DNA of 64,000 nucleotides. Source: Sphingosinicella sp. BN140058. GTDB taxonomy: Bacteria; Pseudomonadota; Alphaproteobacteria; Sphingomonadales; Sphingomonadaceae. Under the pieces are notes generated by a model that made no database searches, was not told the DNA's origin, and saw nothing but the letters and a program-made list of their open reading frames with translations. This document shows positions 16,150-24,000 of this stretch, in pieces (position 1 is the first letter of the stretch; each line of letters begins with the position of its first letter). Location of the stretch: the NCBI RefSeq assembly GCF_004135585.1, contig NZ_CP035501.1, forward strand, positions 3,791,501-3,855,500, read 5' to 3'. Both the position numbers and the translations under genes were made by a program.

Positions 16150-18432
16150 TCACGCGGCCTCGTGCCGGCGCGCGCCGCGGCGCAGTCTCGCGAACCAGGC
16201 GGGGCGCTCCTTCTCTTCGTCGTAAGTCGCCACCGACGCCGCGTAGAATTGCAGCGGGTCGCCATGCCCGCGCTTGGCATGCTCGGCATAGTCGACCCGG
16301 TTGATCACGGCGCCATCGACCTGCTCCTGAAGGATCTGGCTCGCCGCCCGCATCTGTTCGATCGTGGTCTTGCCCCATTGGACGACCATGATCGTGCTGT
16401 CCGCAAGGCCGACGATCGTGCGCGCATCGCGGACGGAGAGAACCGACGGCGCGTTGATCACGACCAGATCGAAATCGTTGCGAAGGTCTCCGAGCAGGCG
16501 GCGGATCTGGGTGAGGCGGATGAAGGCGGCAGGATCGGCACTGCTCCTCGAGGCCAGCACGACCGGCGTGTAGGTCGGCGCGTCGCGCGCGCTTTCGGCG
16601 GGCTCGGGCGGCGGCAGCAGCCTGGTCGTCTGCGCGCCGCCGACCAGATAGTCCATCAGGTCGGGGCCTTGCGAGAGATCTCCTTCCAAAGGGGAAATGC
16701 CCTTGTTCCGGTTGCGGAAATCGAGGTCCACGACGACCGCCCGCCGTCCCGCCGCCGCAGCCGCGGCGACAAGGGCGACCGCGACCATGGACTTGCCCGC
16801 GCCGGGTAAGGGCGAGGTCACCAGAACGCTGTTATGCGTGTTTTCGGGCGCGAGATGCTCGACTTCCGCGAACAGGTTGCGAGCGACTTCGGCATAGACC
16901 GAGTGGGGCTGCCGCGTGACGAGGCTACCGTCCGCGTCGGTGAGCGTCGCCGCGTTGACCTTCGGGAACATGGCGAACGTCCGCAAGCCGAACAGCTGCG
17001 CGATCTGCTCGCTCGACCAGATCCGGTTGTCGAACATCTCGAGGGCGAAGATGAGCAGGAGCCCGAGGATCATCGAGCCGGAAAATGCGGCGAGCGCGGC
17101 CTTCTTGGGTGCCGGCGCCACCGGCTGGTCCGGAACCGTCGCCTGCGAGATGAGCGAGGAGTTGACGCCGGTGGTCTTGAGCTCCGCACGGACGTCCTGG
17201 GCACGCTGCGCGGTGACGATGTAGCTCTGCTTGAGGACCTCGGCCCGGCGCTCCAGGGCCGCGAGCTGCACGAGATTTTCGCTGTTCGAGAAGGCCTTGG
17301 ACCGAATCACGCCGACCCGGCTCTCCAGCGTGCTGGCGCGGGCGGCAGCCGCTGCGGCCTCGCTCGCGGCAAGCTGACGTTCCCGTGCAGCGGCGGCGTT
17401 GGCCCGGTCCCGCTCGGCGCGCGCGCTCGCGAGCTGCTCGCGTTCGATGCCACCCCGGATCTCAGCGAGCTGCGCATCGATCCGCTGCATTTCGGGATGG
17501 CGGGCGCCGTAGGTGACCTTGAGGTCCGAGCGCTGCCGCATCAGATCCTCATATTGGCGCTGCTGCTGCTCGAGCAGCGCGGATTTGCCGGCATTCGCCC
17601 GATAGAGGGTATCGGCGCCCGGCATGCCGGCGGTGCGGGCGGCCATCGCCGCGCGTGCCGCACTTGCCGATGCCGCCTCGACGGCGATCCGGTTCAGCTG
17701 CTGATAATCCTCCGGGCCGCCGGCACCGGCCAGCATGCCATGCTGGCGTCGGAAGTCTGCGATCGCCTGCTCGGCCGCCTGGGTCTCAGCGGCAAGCCGG
17801 TCGCGCTCGCCGGCGAGCGCGATCGCGGTACGCTCCTTGCGGATGTTGCGCCGGCCGAACTTCAGCTCCTGGAGGCTGTCTACGAACTGGTTGGCGATTC
17901 GGGCCGCAAGTTCCGGCGAACGTGATTGCACGACGATGTCGATCAGGTCCGAGTCGCCCGTGCTGTTGATCTTGGTCATGTTCTCGAGCCTCGCGCTGGC
18001 GCGCAGGATCGCCCGGTCGGGATCGCCATTGTCGGCCTGCAGCATGAAGCGCGGATCATGGATGAGATCGAGGTCGCGCACGACTTTCTCGGCCAGGGCA
18101 CGGGATCGGTAGAGGCGCGCCTCGTTCGCGACACGCTGCTGATTGCGCGCGGCGACGTCGGCCTGGTTGGCGCCGGTGGCGTCATTCAGCTCGACCTGTG
18201 TGGTGGCGACGGCTTCATAGAGGCGCGGCGTCAGCAATTGGGAGATCGTGACCGCGCCGGTGACAAGGGCGACGACCAGGAACAGCAGGATCTTGCGGCG
18301 GCGGATGATGCTCCACATCTGCCGTATCGACAGCAGCTGGTTCGCGTGAACGGGGCTGGTCATAGAGCGAGGCGCGGCGCCGCCGCCGTCGCTTGGAGCG
18401 GTTGGACCGAGCAGTCGAGCCTGAACGTTCAT
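16150..18432 (-). CDS. Wzc-type polysaccharide co-polymerase/tyrosine autokinase
   Basis: A 760-residue inner-membrane protein. It has an N-terminal Wzz domain with a first membrane segment near residues 40-60, a long periplasmic coiled-coil region (about 200-420, rich in Ala, Glu, Arg), a second membrane segment near 455-475 and a cytoplasmic BY-kinase domain. The kinase has Walker A PLPGAGKS (near 541-548), Walker A' VVVDLDF, and Walker B LVVINAP. The C-terminal tail holds only a few scattered tyrosines (for example YAASVATYDEE) instead of a dense cluster. The start at 18432 has GGAGAAGAGAG upstream. It controls chain length and export of the polysaccharide and heads the operon containing cysD, cysN/C and cysQ. 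No Wza or Wzb gene is seen. Confidence 0.9.
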   Translation of the reverse strand: MNVQARLLGPTAPSDGGGAAPRSMTSPVHANQLLSIRQMWSIIRRRKILLFLVVALVTGAVTISQLLTPRLYEAVATTQVELNDATGANQADVAARNQQRVANEARLYRSRALAEKVVRDLDLIHDPRFMLQADNGDPDRAILRASARLENMTKINSTGDSDLIDIVVQSRSPELAARIANQFVDSLQELKFGRRNIRKERTAIALAGERDRLAAETQAAEQAIADFRRQHGMLAGAGGPEDYQQLNRIAVEAASASAARAAMAARTAGMPGADTLYRANAGKSALLEQQQRQYEDLMRQRSDLKVTYGARHPEMQRIDAQLAEIRGGIEREQLASARAERDRANAAAARERQLAASEAAAAAARASTLESRVGVIRSKAFSNSENLVQLAALERRAEVLKQSYIVTAQRAQDVRAELKTTGVNSSLISQATVPDQPVAPAPKKAALAAFSGSMILGLLLIFALEMFDNRIWSSEQIAQLFGLRTFAMFPKVNAATLTDADGSLVTRQPHSVYAEVARNLFAEVEHLAPENTHNSVLVTSPLPGAGKSMVAVALVAAAAAAGRRAVVVDLDFRNRNKGISPLEGDLSQGPDLMDYLVGGAQTTRLLPPPEPAESARDAPTYTPVVLASRSSADPAAFIRLTQIRRLLGDLRNDFDLVVINAPSVLSVRDARTIVGLADSTIMVVQWGKTTIEQMRAASQILQEQVDGAVINRVDYAEHAKRGHGDPLQFYAASVATYDEEKERPAWFARLRRGARRHEAA

Positions 18433-18555
18433 CTCTCTTCTCCGCAACCTTGCGCCTGCAGGCTCGGCGCCCCTGCGTCGGGCGCCACGTCGCATGATCC
18501 TGCAAGGTGGAGTGGCGCCACGCAAAAGCCCTTGGGAGAAAAGGCAAGGGCATAG

Positions 18556-18567
18556 TGGTTAGGCCTT
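18556..18567 (+). repeat. 12-base direct repeat, copy 1
   Basis: TGGTTAGGCCTT recurs at 18662-18673, 106 bases away in the same orientation. Both copies lie in the promoter region shared by wzc and the phosphoesterase gene. They could bind a regulator such as one of the LuxR-type proteins or MucR; this is inference. Confidence 0.35.
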
Positions 18568-18661
18568 TGGGAGGAAGCGGCCGCCAACTAGCCCTTTCGT
18601 GCTTCCCGACCGACACGCCGGCGCGGCGGGAAGCCCTGTCGCGCAGGTCGCTCAGCCGGAA

Positions 18662-18673
18662 TGGTTAGGCCTT
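18662..18673 (+). repeat. 12-base direct repeat, copy 2
   Basis: The second copy of TGGTTAGGCCTT, 100 bases upstream of the phosphoesterase start. The spacing of 106 bases is close to ten helical turns, so both copies face the same side of the DNA. Confidence 0.35.
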
Positions 18674-18772
18674 GCGCATAAGGCTTACGACCGTTGTTCG
18701 CCTGCCGAGGCCGGTGGTCTTCCGCTAAGCGAACCGGGAACCGCGCGCATTGCCGCCGGTGCAGGGGGCTCG

Positions 18773-19489
18773 ATGAGGATTGCCGTCATCAGTGACGTTC
18801 ATGCTGCCGCCGGCCCGCTGCGCGCGGCGCTCGCGGCGGCGCGCGACACGGGCTTCGACCAGCTCCTCATTCTCGGAGACCTTCTGACCTACGGCGCCGA
18901 GCCGGCGGAGACGCTCGATCTCGTGGAGGATGCCGTGGAACGCGACGGCGCGCTGCTCGTGCGCGGCAATCATGACTCGATCTATCTCGACAGGGAAAGC
19001 GGCTGCCCCGGCTACGAACTGACGATCCCGCCCTGGATACGGGAGTCGGTGGACTGGACCTGCGAGCGCCTCCAGGGACGAAGTCTGGGCGGGTTTGCAT
19101 GGCGCGACGAGTGGTCGCGGGACGGTCTCCTTGCCGCGCACGCCAATCCCAACGGCCCGGGAGACTGGTCCTATCTTCGGACGTCCGAGGACCTCGAGGC
19201 CGCCGCATCCGCGCTCGCCGCCCGCGGACTGAGCGCCGGTCTGTTCGGCCATACCCATCGCTATCGCCGCCATGCGGACGGACGCCGCACCGTCCTGACC
19301 GTCGGCTCGGTCGGGCAGCCGCGCGATGCGGCTCGGACGAGCGAGTGGACGCTGATATGCTGGGCCGGAGGGAGGCTGCTGGCGGAGCGTCGGCCCGTGT
19401 CCGTGGAATGGGGCACTCTCGTCCGTGCCGTTCGCGCAACCGATCTTTCGGACGACACAAAAGATCGCATCTGCAGGTATTATTCATGA
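18773..19489 (+). CDS. Calcineurin-like metallophosphoesterase
   Basis: A 238-residue cytoplasmic metallophosphoesterase of the YfcE/MJ0936-like type. All metal-binding blocks are visible: D8-x-H10 in SDVHA, GDLL near 38, GNHD near 66, a later His in LLAAHANPNG, and GHTHR with a following VGSVGQPRD. The true start is ATG at 18773 with AGGGGG upstream. Its stop overlaps the ATP-grasp start (ATGA), and that gene in turn overlaps the reductase gene, so the three are one translationally coupled unit. The substrate is unknown. The context suggests a sugar-phosphate or nucleotide step in polysaccharide decoration. Confidence 0.88.
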   Translation: MRIAVISDVHAAAGPLRAALAAARDTGFDQLLILGDLLTYGAEPAETLDLVEDAVERDGALLVRGNHDSIYLDRESGCPGYELTIPPWIRESVDWTCERLQGRSLGGFAWRDEWSRDGLLAAHANPNGPGDWSYLRTSEDLEAAASALAARGLSAGLFGHTHRYRRHADGRRTVLTVGSVGQPRDAARTSEWTLICWAGGRLLAERRPVSVEWGTLVRAVRATDLSDDTKDRICRYYS

Positions 19490-20472
19490 TCAAGGCAGTC
19501 GTAACCGGCGGAGGCGCCGTTCTCGGCCAAGGCATCATTCTCGCGCTGCGCCGGTCGGAGCTCGACGCGACGATCGTCGTCACCGACCCAAATCCCCTGT
19601 CCGCCGGGCTCTACTGGGGCGATACCGCCTATCGCGTGCCGCTCGCGGACGACCCCTCTTACGTCGAGGCGATCGCCAGCCTGCTCGAGCGCGAGCGGCC
19701 CGATGTCGTGCTCGTCGGGACGGACGTCGAGCTCGCCGCATTCGCGGCGCACCGGCCGGCGCTCGAAGCGCGGTTCGACACCCGGATCATCGTCAGCGCG
19801 CCTGAGGTGGTGGCGATCGCCGACGACAAATTCCGCACGTTCGAGTTTCTGCGCGACCATGGCTTCGATCCGCCCGCATCGGCGCGCGCTGAGGACGGGC
19901 CGTCAGTGGAAGCCCTGCTGTCGAAGGTCGGTTTCCCACTGGTCGTGAAGCCGCGCGTCGGTGCCCGTTCCGTCGGCGTCTCCGTGGTACACGACCGGCA
20001 GGAGCTGGACGACGCGATACGGGGGCGGAGCGGGCTGGTCGTCCAGGAGTGCGTGGGCACTTCCGACACCGAATATACCGCAAGCGTGCTGGTGTTCGAC
20101 GGAGTCGCGGCGGCGTCCATCGTCATGCGGCGGGACCTGAGGGATGGGAACACCTTCCGCGCTTATTCCGGCGCCTATGACGCGCTGAATGCGGAAGTGC
20201 GCAGGCTTGGAGAGGCGCTTGCGCCGTTCGGGCCCGCCAATTTCCAGTTCAGGACCGACCGTCAGGGCAGGCCGCGCGTGTTCGAGATCAACGCGCGCTT
20301 CTCGGGTGCGACCCCGCTGCGCGCGCTCGTCGGGTTCAACGAGGTGGAAATGTGCCTGAGACATGTCCTGCTGGACGAGCCGATCGTCGCACCGGATGTG
20401 CGTGAGGCGATCATCCTTCGCCATCTCAGCGAAACGGTGGTGACCCGCGAGGCGGTCGAGCAGGTCAAATGA
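19486..20472 (+). CDS. ATP-grasp ligase (carbamoyl-phosphate-synthase-like)
   Basis: A 328-residue ATP-grasp protein, a class that joins a carboxylate to an amine or thiol through an acyl phosphate. The N-terminal domain begins MIKAVVTGGGAVLGQGI. The ATP-grasp part shows FPLVVKPRVGARSVGV, LVVQECVG and the metal-binding RVFEINARFSGATPL. The start ATG at 19486 overlaps the phosphoesterase stop by four bases; upstream in-frame sequence is antisense to nothing but overlaps that gene and is discarded. Similar enzymes in surface-glycan loci are often of unknown function. With a UDP-glucuronate epimerase gene nearby, amide formation on a uronic acid is one possible role. Confidence 0.85.
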   Translation: MIKAVVTGGGAVLGQGIILALRRSELDATIVVTDPNPLSAGLYWGDTAYRVPLADDPSYVEAIASLLERERPDVVLVGTDVELAAFAAHRPALEARFDTRIIVSAPEVVAIADDKFRTFEFLRDHGFDPPASARAEDGPSVEALLSKVGFPLVVKPRVGARSVGVSVVHDRQELDDAIRGRSGLVVQECVGTSDTEYTASVLVFDGVAAASIVMRRDLRDGNTFRAYSGAYDALNAEVRRLGEALAPFGPANFQFRTDRQGRPRVFEINARFSGATPLRALVGFNEVEMCLRHVLLDEPIVAPDVREAIILRHLSETVVTREAVEQVK

Positions 20473-21443
20473 CGGGCAGGCGACTCCTGCTTGCCGTGAC
20501 GGGCGGCACCGGCTTTATCGGCCGCCGCTTCGTCGAGGCCGTGCGCGGCGTTCATGACGTGCGGCTGCTCCTTCGCGATCCTGCCGGCCTGTCCGGAGCG
20601 GACGCCAGGCGGTTCGACCTGCTTGGGGAAGAGCCGCTCGATCCCGTGCTCCTGGAGGATGTCGACGCGGTCATCCATCTCGCGGCGAGGGTTCCGCCGG
20701 ATCATTTCGATCCTTCCGAAGCGAAAACGTGCATGGCCGCAAATGCGTTCGGCACGTTGCGGCTGGTGGAGGCGATGCGGGCGGCCGGGGTCGGGCGACT
20801 GCTGCAGACGACCAGTGCGAATGCCTACGCGCCCTGGGTCGAGCGGCCCGACGAGGAGGCTGCACTCTACCCGGTCAGCCGCGTCTATTATCTTGCGTCC
20901 AAGATCGCTCAAGAGCTGCTTGCCGGCGCATCCTGCGCCGCCGGCGGGATCGGCCTCACGACGCTTCGCCTCTCCTCGGTCTATGGCGCCGGACAGAGCA
21001 AGGGTGCCGTGCCCGCCCTGATCCGTGCCCTGCGCAGCGGTGAGAGGCTCAGGCTGATCGACGGTGGCCGCTTCGGCGCCGATTTCGTCCAGGTGAATGA
21101 TGTCGTGGCCGCGTTGCTGCGCTGTCTGGAAGGCGGGGTGAGCGGCGTCTACAATGTCGGGTCGGGGCAGCGCGCTACCATCCGAGACATCGCTTGCCAC
21201 CTGCTCGCGATCGCCGGTGAGGACGAGCAGCGCCTGGATATCCGGCCGGGCGGCGATACCGCCGACTTCGGATTCGCGCCGCTTGCGATTGAAAAGCTTG
21301 AGGCGCTGGGCTGGGGGCCGACGCCGCTCGAGCATGGCCTCGCGGTCATGCTCGCCGCGCTCGATCATGGTGGCGGGAAGTTCGCGGCCAATGCCGGGCC
21401 CGCACCGGCAGTCGTGCAACAATGCACTGACGGCAGATGGTGA
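20469..21443 (+). CDS. NAD-dependent epimerase/dehydratase (extended SDR)
   Basis: A 324-residue extended short-chain dehydrogenase that acts on a nucleotide sugar or similar substrate. The NAD motif is VTGGTGFIGRRF near residue 11, and the active-site YYLASK (Y-x-x-x-K) lies near 138-143, preceded by the TTSANAY segment. It overlaps the ATP-grasp gene by four bases. The specific reaction cannot be read from the sequence. It is less close to UDP-glucuronate epimerase than the gene at 21939. Confidence 0.87.
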   Translation: MTGRRLLLAVTGGTGFIGRRFVEAVRGVHDVRLLLRDPAGLSGADARRFDLLGEEPLDPVLLEDVDAVIHLAARVPPDHFDPSEAKTCMAANAFGTLRLVEAMRAAGVGRLLQTTSANAYAPWVERPDEEAALYPVSRVYYLASKIAQELLAGASCAAGGIGLTTLRLSSVYGAGQSKGAVPALIRALRSGERLRLIDGGRFGADFVQVNDVVAALLRCLEGGVSGVYNVGSGQRATIRDIACHLLAIAGEDEQRLDIRPGGDTADFGFAPLAIEKLEALGWGPTPLEHGLAVMLAALDHGGGKFAANAGPAPAVVQQCTDGRW

Positions 21444-21635
21444 ACTCCCTTGCGAAGTTCGGGCGGCTTTCTGCACCGATTGTCATGTTTCCGGGCGGCA
21501 ACCCACCCGTGAGATCATCCGAACGATCACCCTTCCTTGCTCGAAAGGTCCGCGGATTGGCCGGATGGCCAACTGGCGACCCCACGATGCCGGTGCCTAC
21601 AGTGCCGATCATCGATCACGAAGCGGGAGGTTCTC

Positions 21636-21824
21636 GTGGGGGGAAGGGTGACGGGCGGCGGCGGATCGCCGGCTAGTCGGGAAGGGGAGAAGGCACGGGA
21701 TGGCGCCGCCAAGGCCCATGCGTCTTCGCCGCGCGGTCGCGAACCGGCGGGAGCCGGCAAGCCCGGGTTCGTCTCCGACTTCACCGGGATCGTCTATGAC
21801 GAATCCGGCTGTCCGATCCTCTGA
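21636..21824 (+). CDS. 62-residue peptide with Gly/Arg-rich front and hydrophobic tail
   Basis: An in-frame GTG at 21636 has an excellent ribosome site (GCGGGAGG, 5 bases away). The encoded peptide has a Gly/Ser/Arg/Glu-rich first 40 residues and a distinctive end, GFVSDFTGIVYDESGCPIL, with a single Cys four residues from the terminus. There is no signal peptide or membrane segment. It lies 192 bases after the reductase gene and 114 bases before the epimerase gene, both on the same strand. The function is unknown. A modified-peptide precursor is conceivable because an ATP-grasp gene is close, but there is no leader or maturase typical of known classes. Confidence 0.45.
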   Translation: MGGRVTGGGGSPASREGEKARDGAAKAHASSPRGREPAGAGKPGFVSDFTGIVYDESGCPIL

Positions 21825-21938
21825 TCCGGACCCACCGCGCCTGCAGACATGAGAAAAGCCCGGGCGAGCCCTGAGCACACGGAAGCTTCGGGCAGTGTCG
21901 GGTGCCGGCTGCGGCCGTTACCAGCGAGGACGAAACAG

Positions 21939-22967
21939 ATGACGCAGAAGATACTCGTGACCGGCGCCGCCGGTTTCATCGGCTTTCATGTTGCCGCGCA
22001 CCTGCTCGCTCGCGGCGATCAGGTCATCGGCATTGACAGTCTCAACGATTATTATGCGACCTCCCTCAAGCAGGACCGCCTGCGCGTCCTGCAATCGGGC
22101 CATGGCGATCGCTTCGATTTCCGCCGGATCGACTTTTCCGACTGGCACGCGCTCGAGAGCGGCCTCGCCGGAACGTCCTTCGACGCCATCGTGCACCTTG
22201 GCGCGCAGGCCGGGGTGCGCTACTCGATCCTCAACCCCCGCGCTTATGCCCAGTCCAATCTCGTGGGACATCTCAACCTGCTGGAAATCGCCCGCGCCCG
22301 CGGCTCCCGTCATCTCGTCTACGCTTCCTCCTCCTCGGTCTATGGCGGCAACGACAGCCTTCCCTTCCGGGTCGAGGATCGTGTCGACCACCCGCTCAGC
22401 CTCTATGCGGCGACCAAGAAGGCCGACGAGCTGATGAGCGAGACCTATGCGCACCTTTACCGCCTGCCGCAGACCGGGCTCCGCTTCTTCACCGTGTACG
22501 GGCCCTGGGGCCGGCCCGACATGGCGATGTGGATCTTCACCAGCGCGATCCTCCAAGGCCGTCCGATCGACGTCTATGGCGAAGGCGACATGCGGCGGGA
22601 CTTCACCTATGTCGATGACATCGTCAGCGGCGTCGTCGCCTGCCTCGACAATCCGCCCGCTGACGACGGCTGCGAAAAGGCCGGCGGGAGCCGGGCGCCA
22701 CATCGCCTCTACAATATCGGAAACAATCGTTCCGAGGAACTGACCAGGATGATCGACCTGATCGAGCGCAGTTGCGGTCGTCCTGCGATGCGACGGTTGA
22801 TGCCGATCCAGCCGGGCGACGTCCGCGACACCTTCGCCGACATCAGCGCGATCGAACGGGATCTCGGCTTCCGCCCCACGACCCCGATCGACGTCGGCAT
22901 TCCCCGCTTCGTCCAGTGGTTTCGCGACTATCAGGGCAACGCGTCCGCAGGCCGCGCCGCCGCCTGA
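21939..22967 (+). CDS. UDP-glucuronate 4-epimerase-like protein
   Basis: A 342-residue extended SDR that probably interconverts UDP-glucuronate and UDP-galacturonate. It has the NAD motif VTGAAGFIGFHVA, the segment GIDSLNDYY, the YASSSSVYGGN signature, the catalytic SLYAATKKADE (Y-x-x-x-K), and RFFTVYGPWGRPDMA. These are close to capsular polysaccharide protein CapI and related epimerases. The ATG at 21939 with GAGGA upstream gives the usual N-terminus; the in-frame start at 21849 adds an atypical extension. It converges on virB11 with a 28-base gap. It implies a uronic acid in the polysaccharide. Confidence 0.9.
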   Translation: MTQKILVTGAAGFIGFHVAAHLLARGDQVIGIDSLNDYYATSLKQDRLRVLQSGHGDRFDFRRIDFSDWHALESGLAGTSFDAIVHLGAQAGVRYSILNPRAYAQSNLVGHLNLLEIARARGSRHLVYASSSSVYGGNDSLPFRVEDRVDHPLSLYAATKKADELMSETYAHLYRLPQTGLRFFTVYGPWGRPDMAMWIFTSAILQGRPIDVYGEGDMRRDFTYVDDIVSGVVACLDNPPADDGCEKAGGSRAPHRLYNIGNNRSEELTRMIDLIERSCGRPAMRRLMPIQPGDVRDTFADISAIERDLGFRPTTPIDVGIPRFVQWFRDYQGNASAGRAAA

Positions 22968-22995
22968 ACCGCGCCGCGGCGACAATCGGCGATGC

Positions 22996-24000
22996 TCAGC
23001 GGCTATGCTCGTTGAGCACCACCTGGGAGACGTGTCGCCGCCCGCCGGAGCGGCTGAGCTGGACGAAGACATCGATCGTCCTCTCCACGTAGAAATGAAC
23101 GTCCTCACGGCCGAGCCGGGTGCCGCCCTGCAGCACGAGCAGAGCGATCTGCTCGACCGCCCGCTCCGCGGAATCGGCATGAACGGTGGTCATCGATCCG
23201 GGATGTCCCGTGTTCACCGCCCGCAGGAAGGCATAGGCTTCCTCGCCCCTGAGCTCTCCGAGAATGATCCGGTCGGGGCGCATCCGCAGGGATGCCGCAA
23301 CGAGGTCGTTGGCGGTGACTTCGCTCTCGCCCAGCCGGCTGCGGGCGGCGACCAGGCCGACCGCGTTGGCCTGCCGGATCTGAAGCTCGGGCGTATCCTC
23401 GACGAAGATCAGGCGTTCCTCCGGGGGGATCTCCCGAAGCAGCGCATTGAGGAAAGTGGTCTTGCCGGTGGAGGTTCCCCCGGAGATGAGGATGTTCTTG
23501 CGGGCGCGGACCGCCTCTGCCAGCACTCCGGCGACATCGCCGCGGCGCAGGCGCTGGTCGAGCGCGGCGTCGACACCGTGATGGTCGACGCCGGCCTGGA
23601 TCGTGACATCGTTCAGCGCTCCGGCCTCGACATAATCGGCAAGGCTGAGATCCGTCTGGACGTGCTTGCGAATGGCAAGCGCCAGATGGCCGCGCGTCGC
23701 CGGCGGTGCGACCACCTGGACCCGGGAACCGTCCGGCAGGATCGCCGACAGCAGCGGATGCTCGCGGCTGATGCCCTGGTGCGACATCGCCGCGATCTGG
23801 CGGGCGAGGCGCCATAGCGTGGTTTCATCGAGCTCCGGCACGGGCTTGCTTTCGATTGCGCCGGCCATCGTCTCGAACCAGATCTCGCCGGGCCCGTTGA
23901 CGTAGATGTCGGTGATGTCCGGCCGCTCGAGTACCGCACGCAGCGGCGCGAGATAGCTTTGGAGGTAGATGCCCGTAGCACCCTGCGCGCCCGCCGCCAT
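22996..24000 (-). CDS. virB11: VirB11-family type IV secretion ATPase
   Basis: A 334-residue hexameric ATPase of the secretion NTPase superfamily, acting at the cytoplasmic base of a type IV secretion system. Motifs are Walker A GGTSTGKTT near residue 176, the Asp box LIFVEDTPEL, the Walker B region RIILGELRG and the His box TGHPGSMTTVHAD. The start ATG at 24000 overlaps the virB10 stop by one base (TGATG). It is the last gene of the truncated virB set and converges on the epimerase gene. Confidence 0.93.
   Translation of the reverse strand: MAAGAQGATGIYLQSYLAPLRAVLERPDITDIYVNGPGEIWFETMAGAIESKPVPELDETTLWRLARQIAAMSHQGISREHPLLSAILPDGSRVQVVAPPATRGHLALAIRKHVQTDLSLADYVEAGALNDVTIQAGVDHHGVDAALDQRLRRGDVAGVLAEAVRARKNILISGGTSTGKTTFLNALLREIPPEERLIFVEDTPELQIRQANAVGLVAARSRLGESEVTANDLVAASLRMRPDRIILGELRGEEAYAFLRAVNTGHPGSMTTVHADSAERAVEQIALLVLQGGTRLGREDVHFYVERTIDVFVQLSRSGGRRHVSQVVLNEHSR

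Larger units (their letters stand above)
18433..18772. other. Divergent promoter region with repeats
   Basis: This gap lies between the wzc operon (minus) and the phosphoesterase operon (plus). No gene is seen. It contains a 7-base-pair hairpin (GCCCTTG at 18528-18534 with CAAGGGC at 18545-18551) and two copies of TGGTTAGGCCTT, listed separately. Confidence 0.55.

Noticed and set aside
21636..21824. Lasso peptide precursor
   Set aside because: The tail has a Gly and an Asp at a suitable distance, but the leader Thr and the B and C maturation genes are missing.
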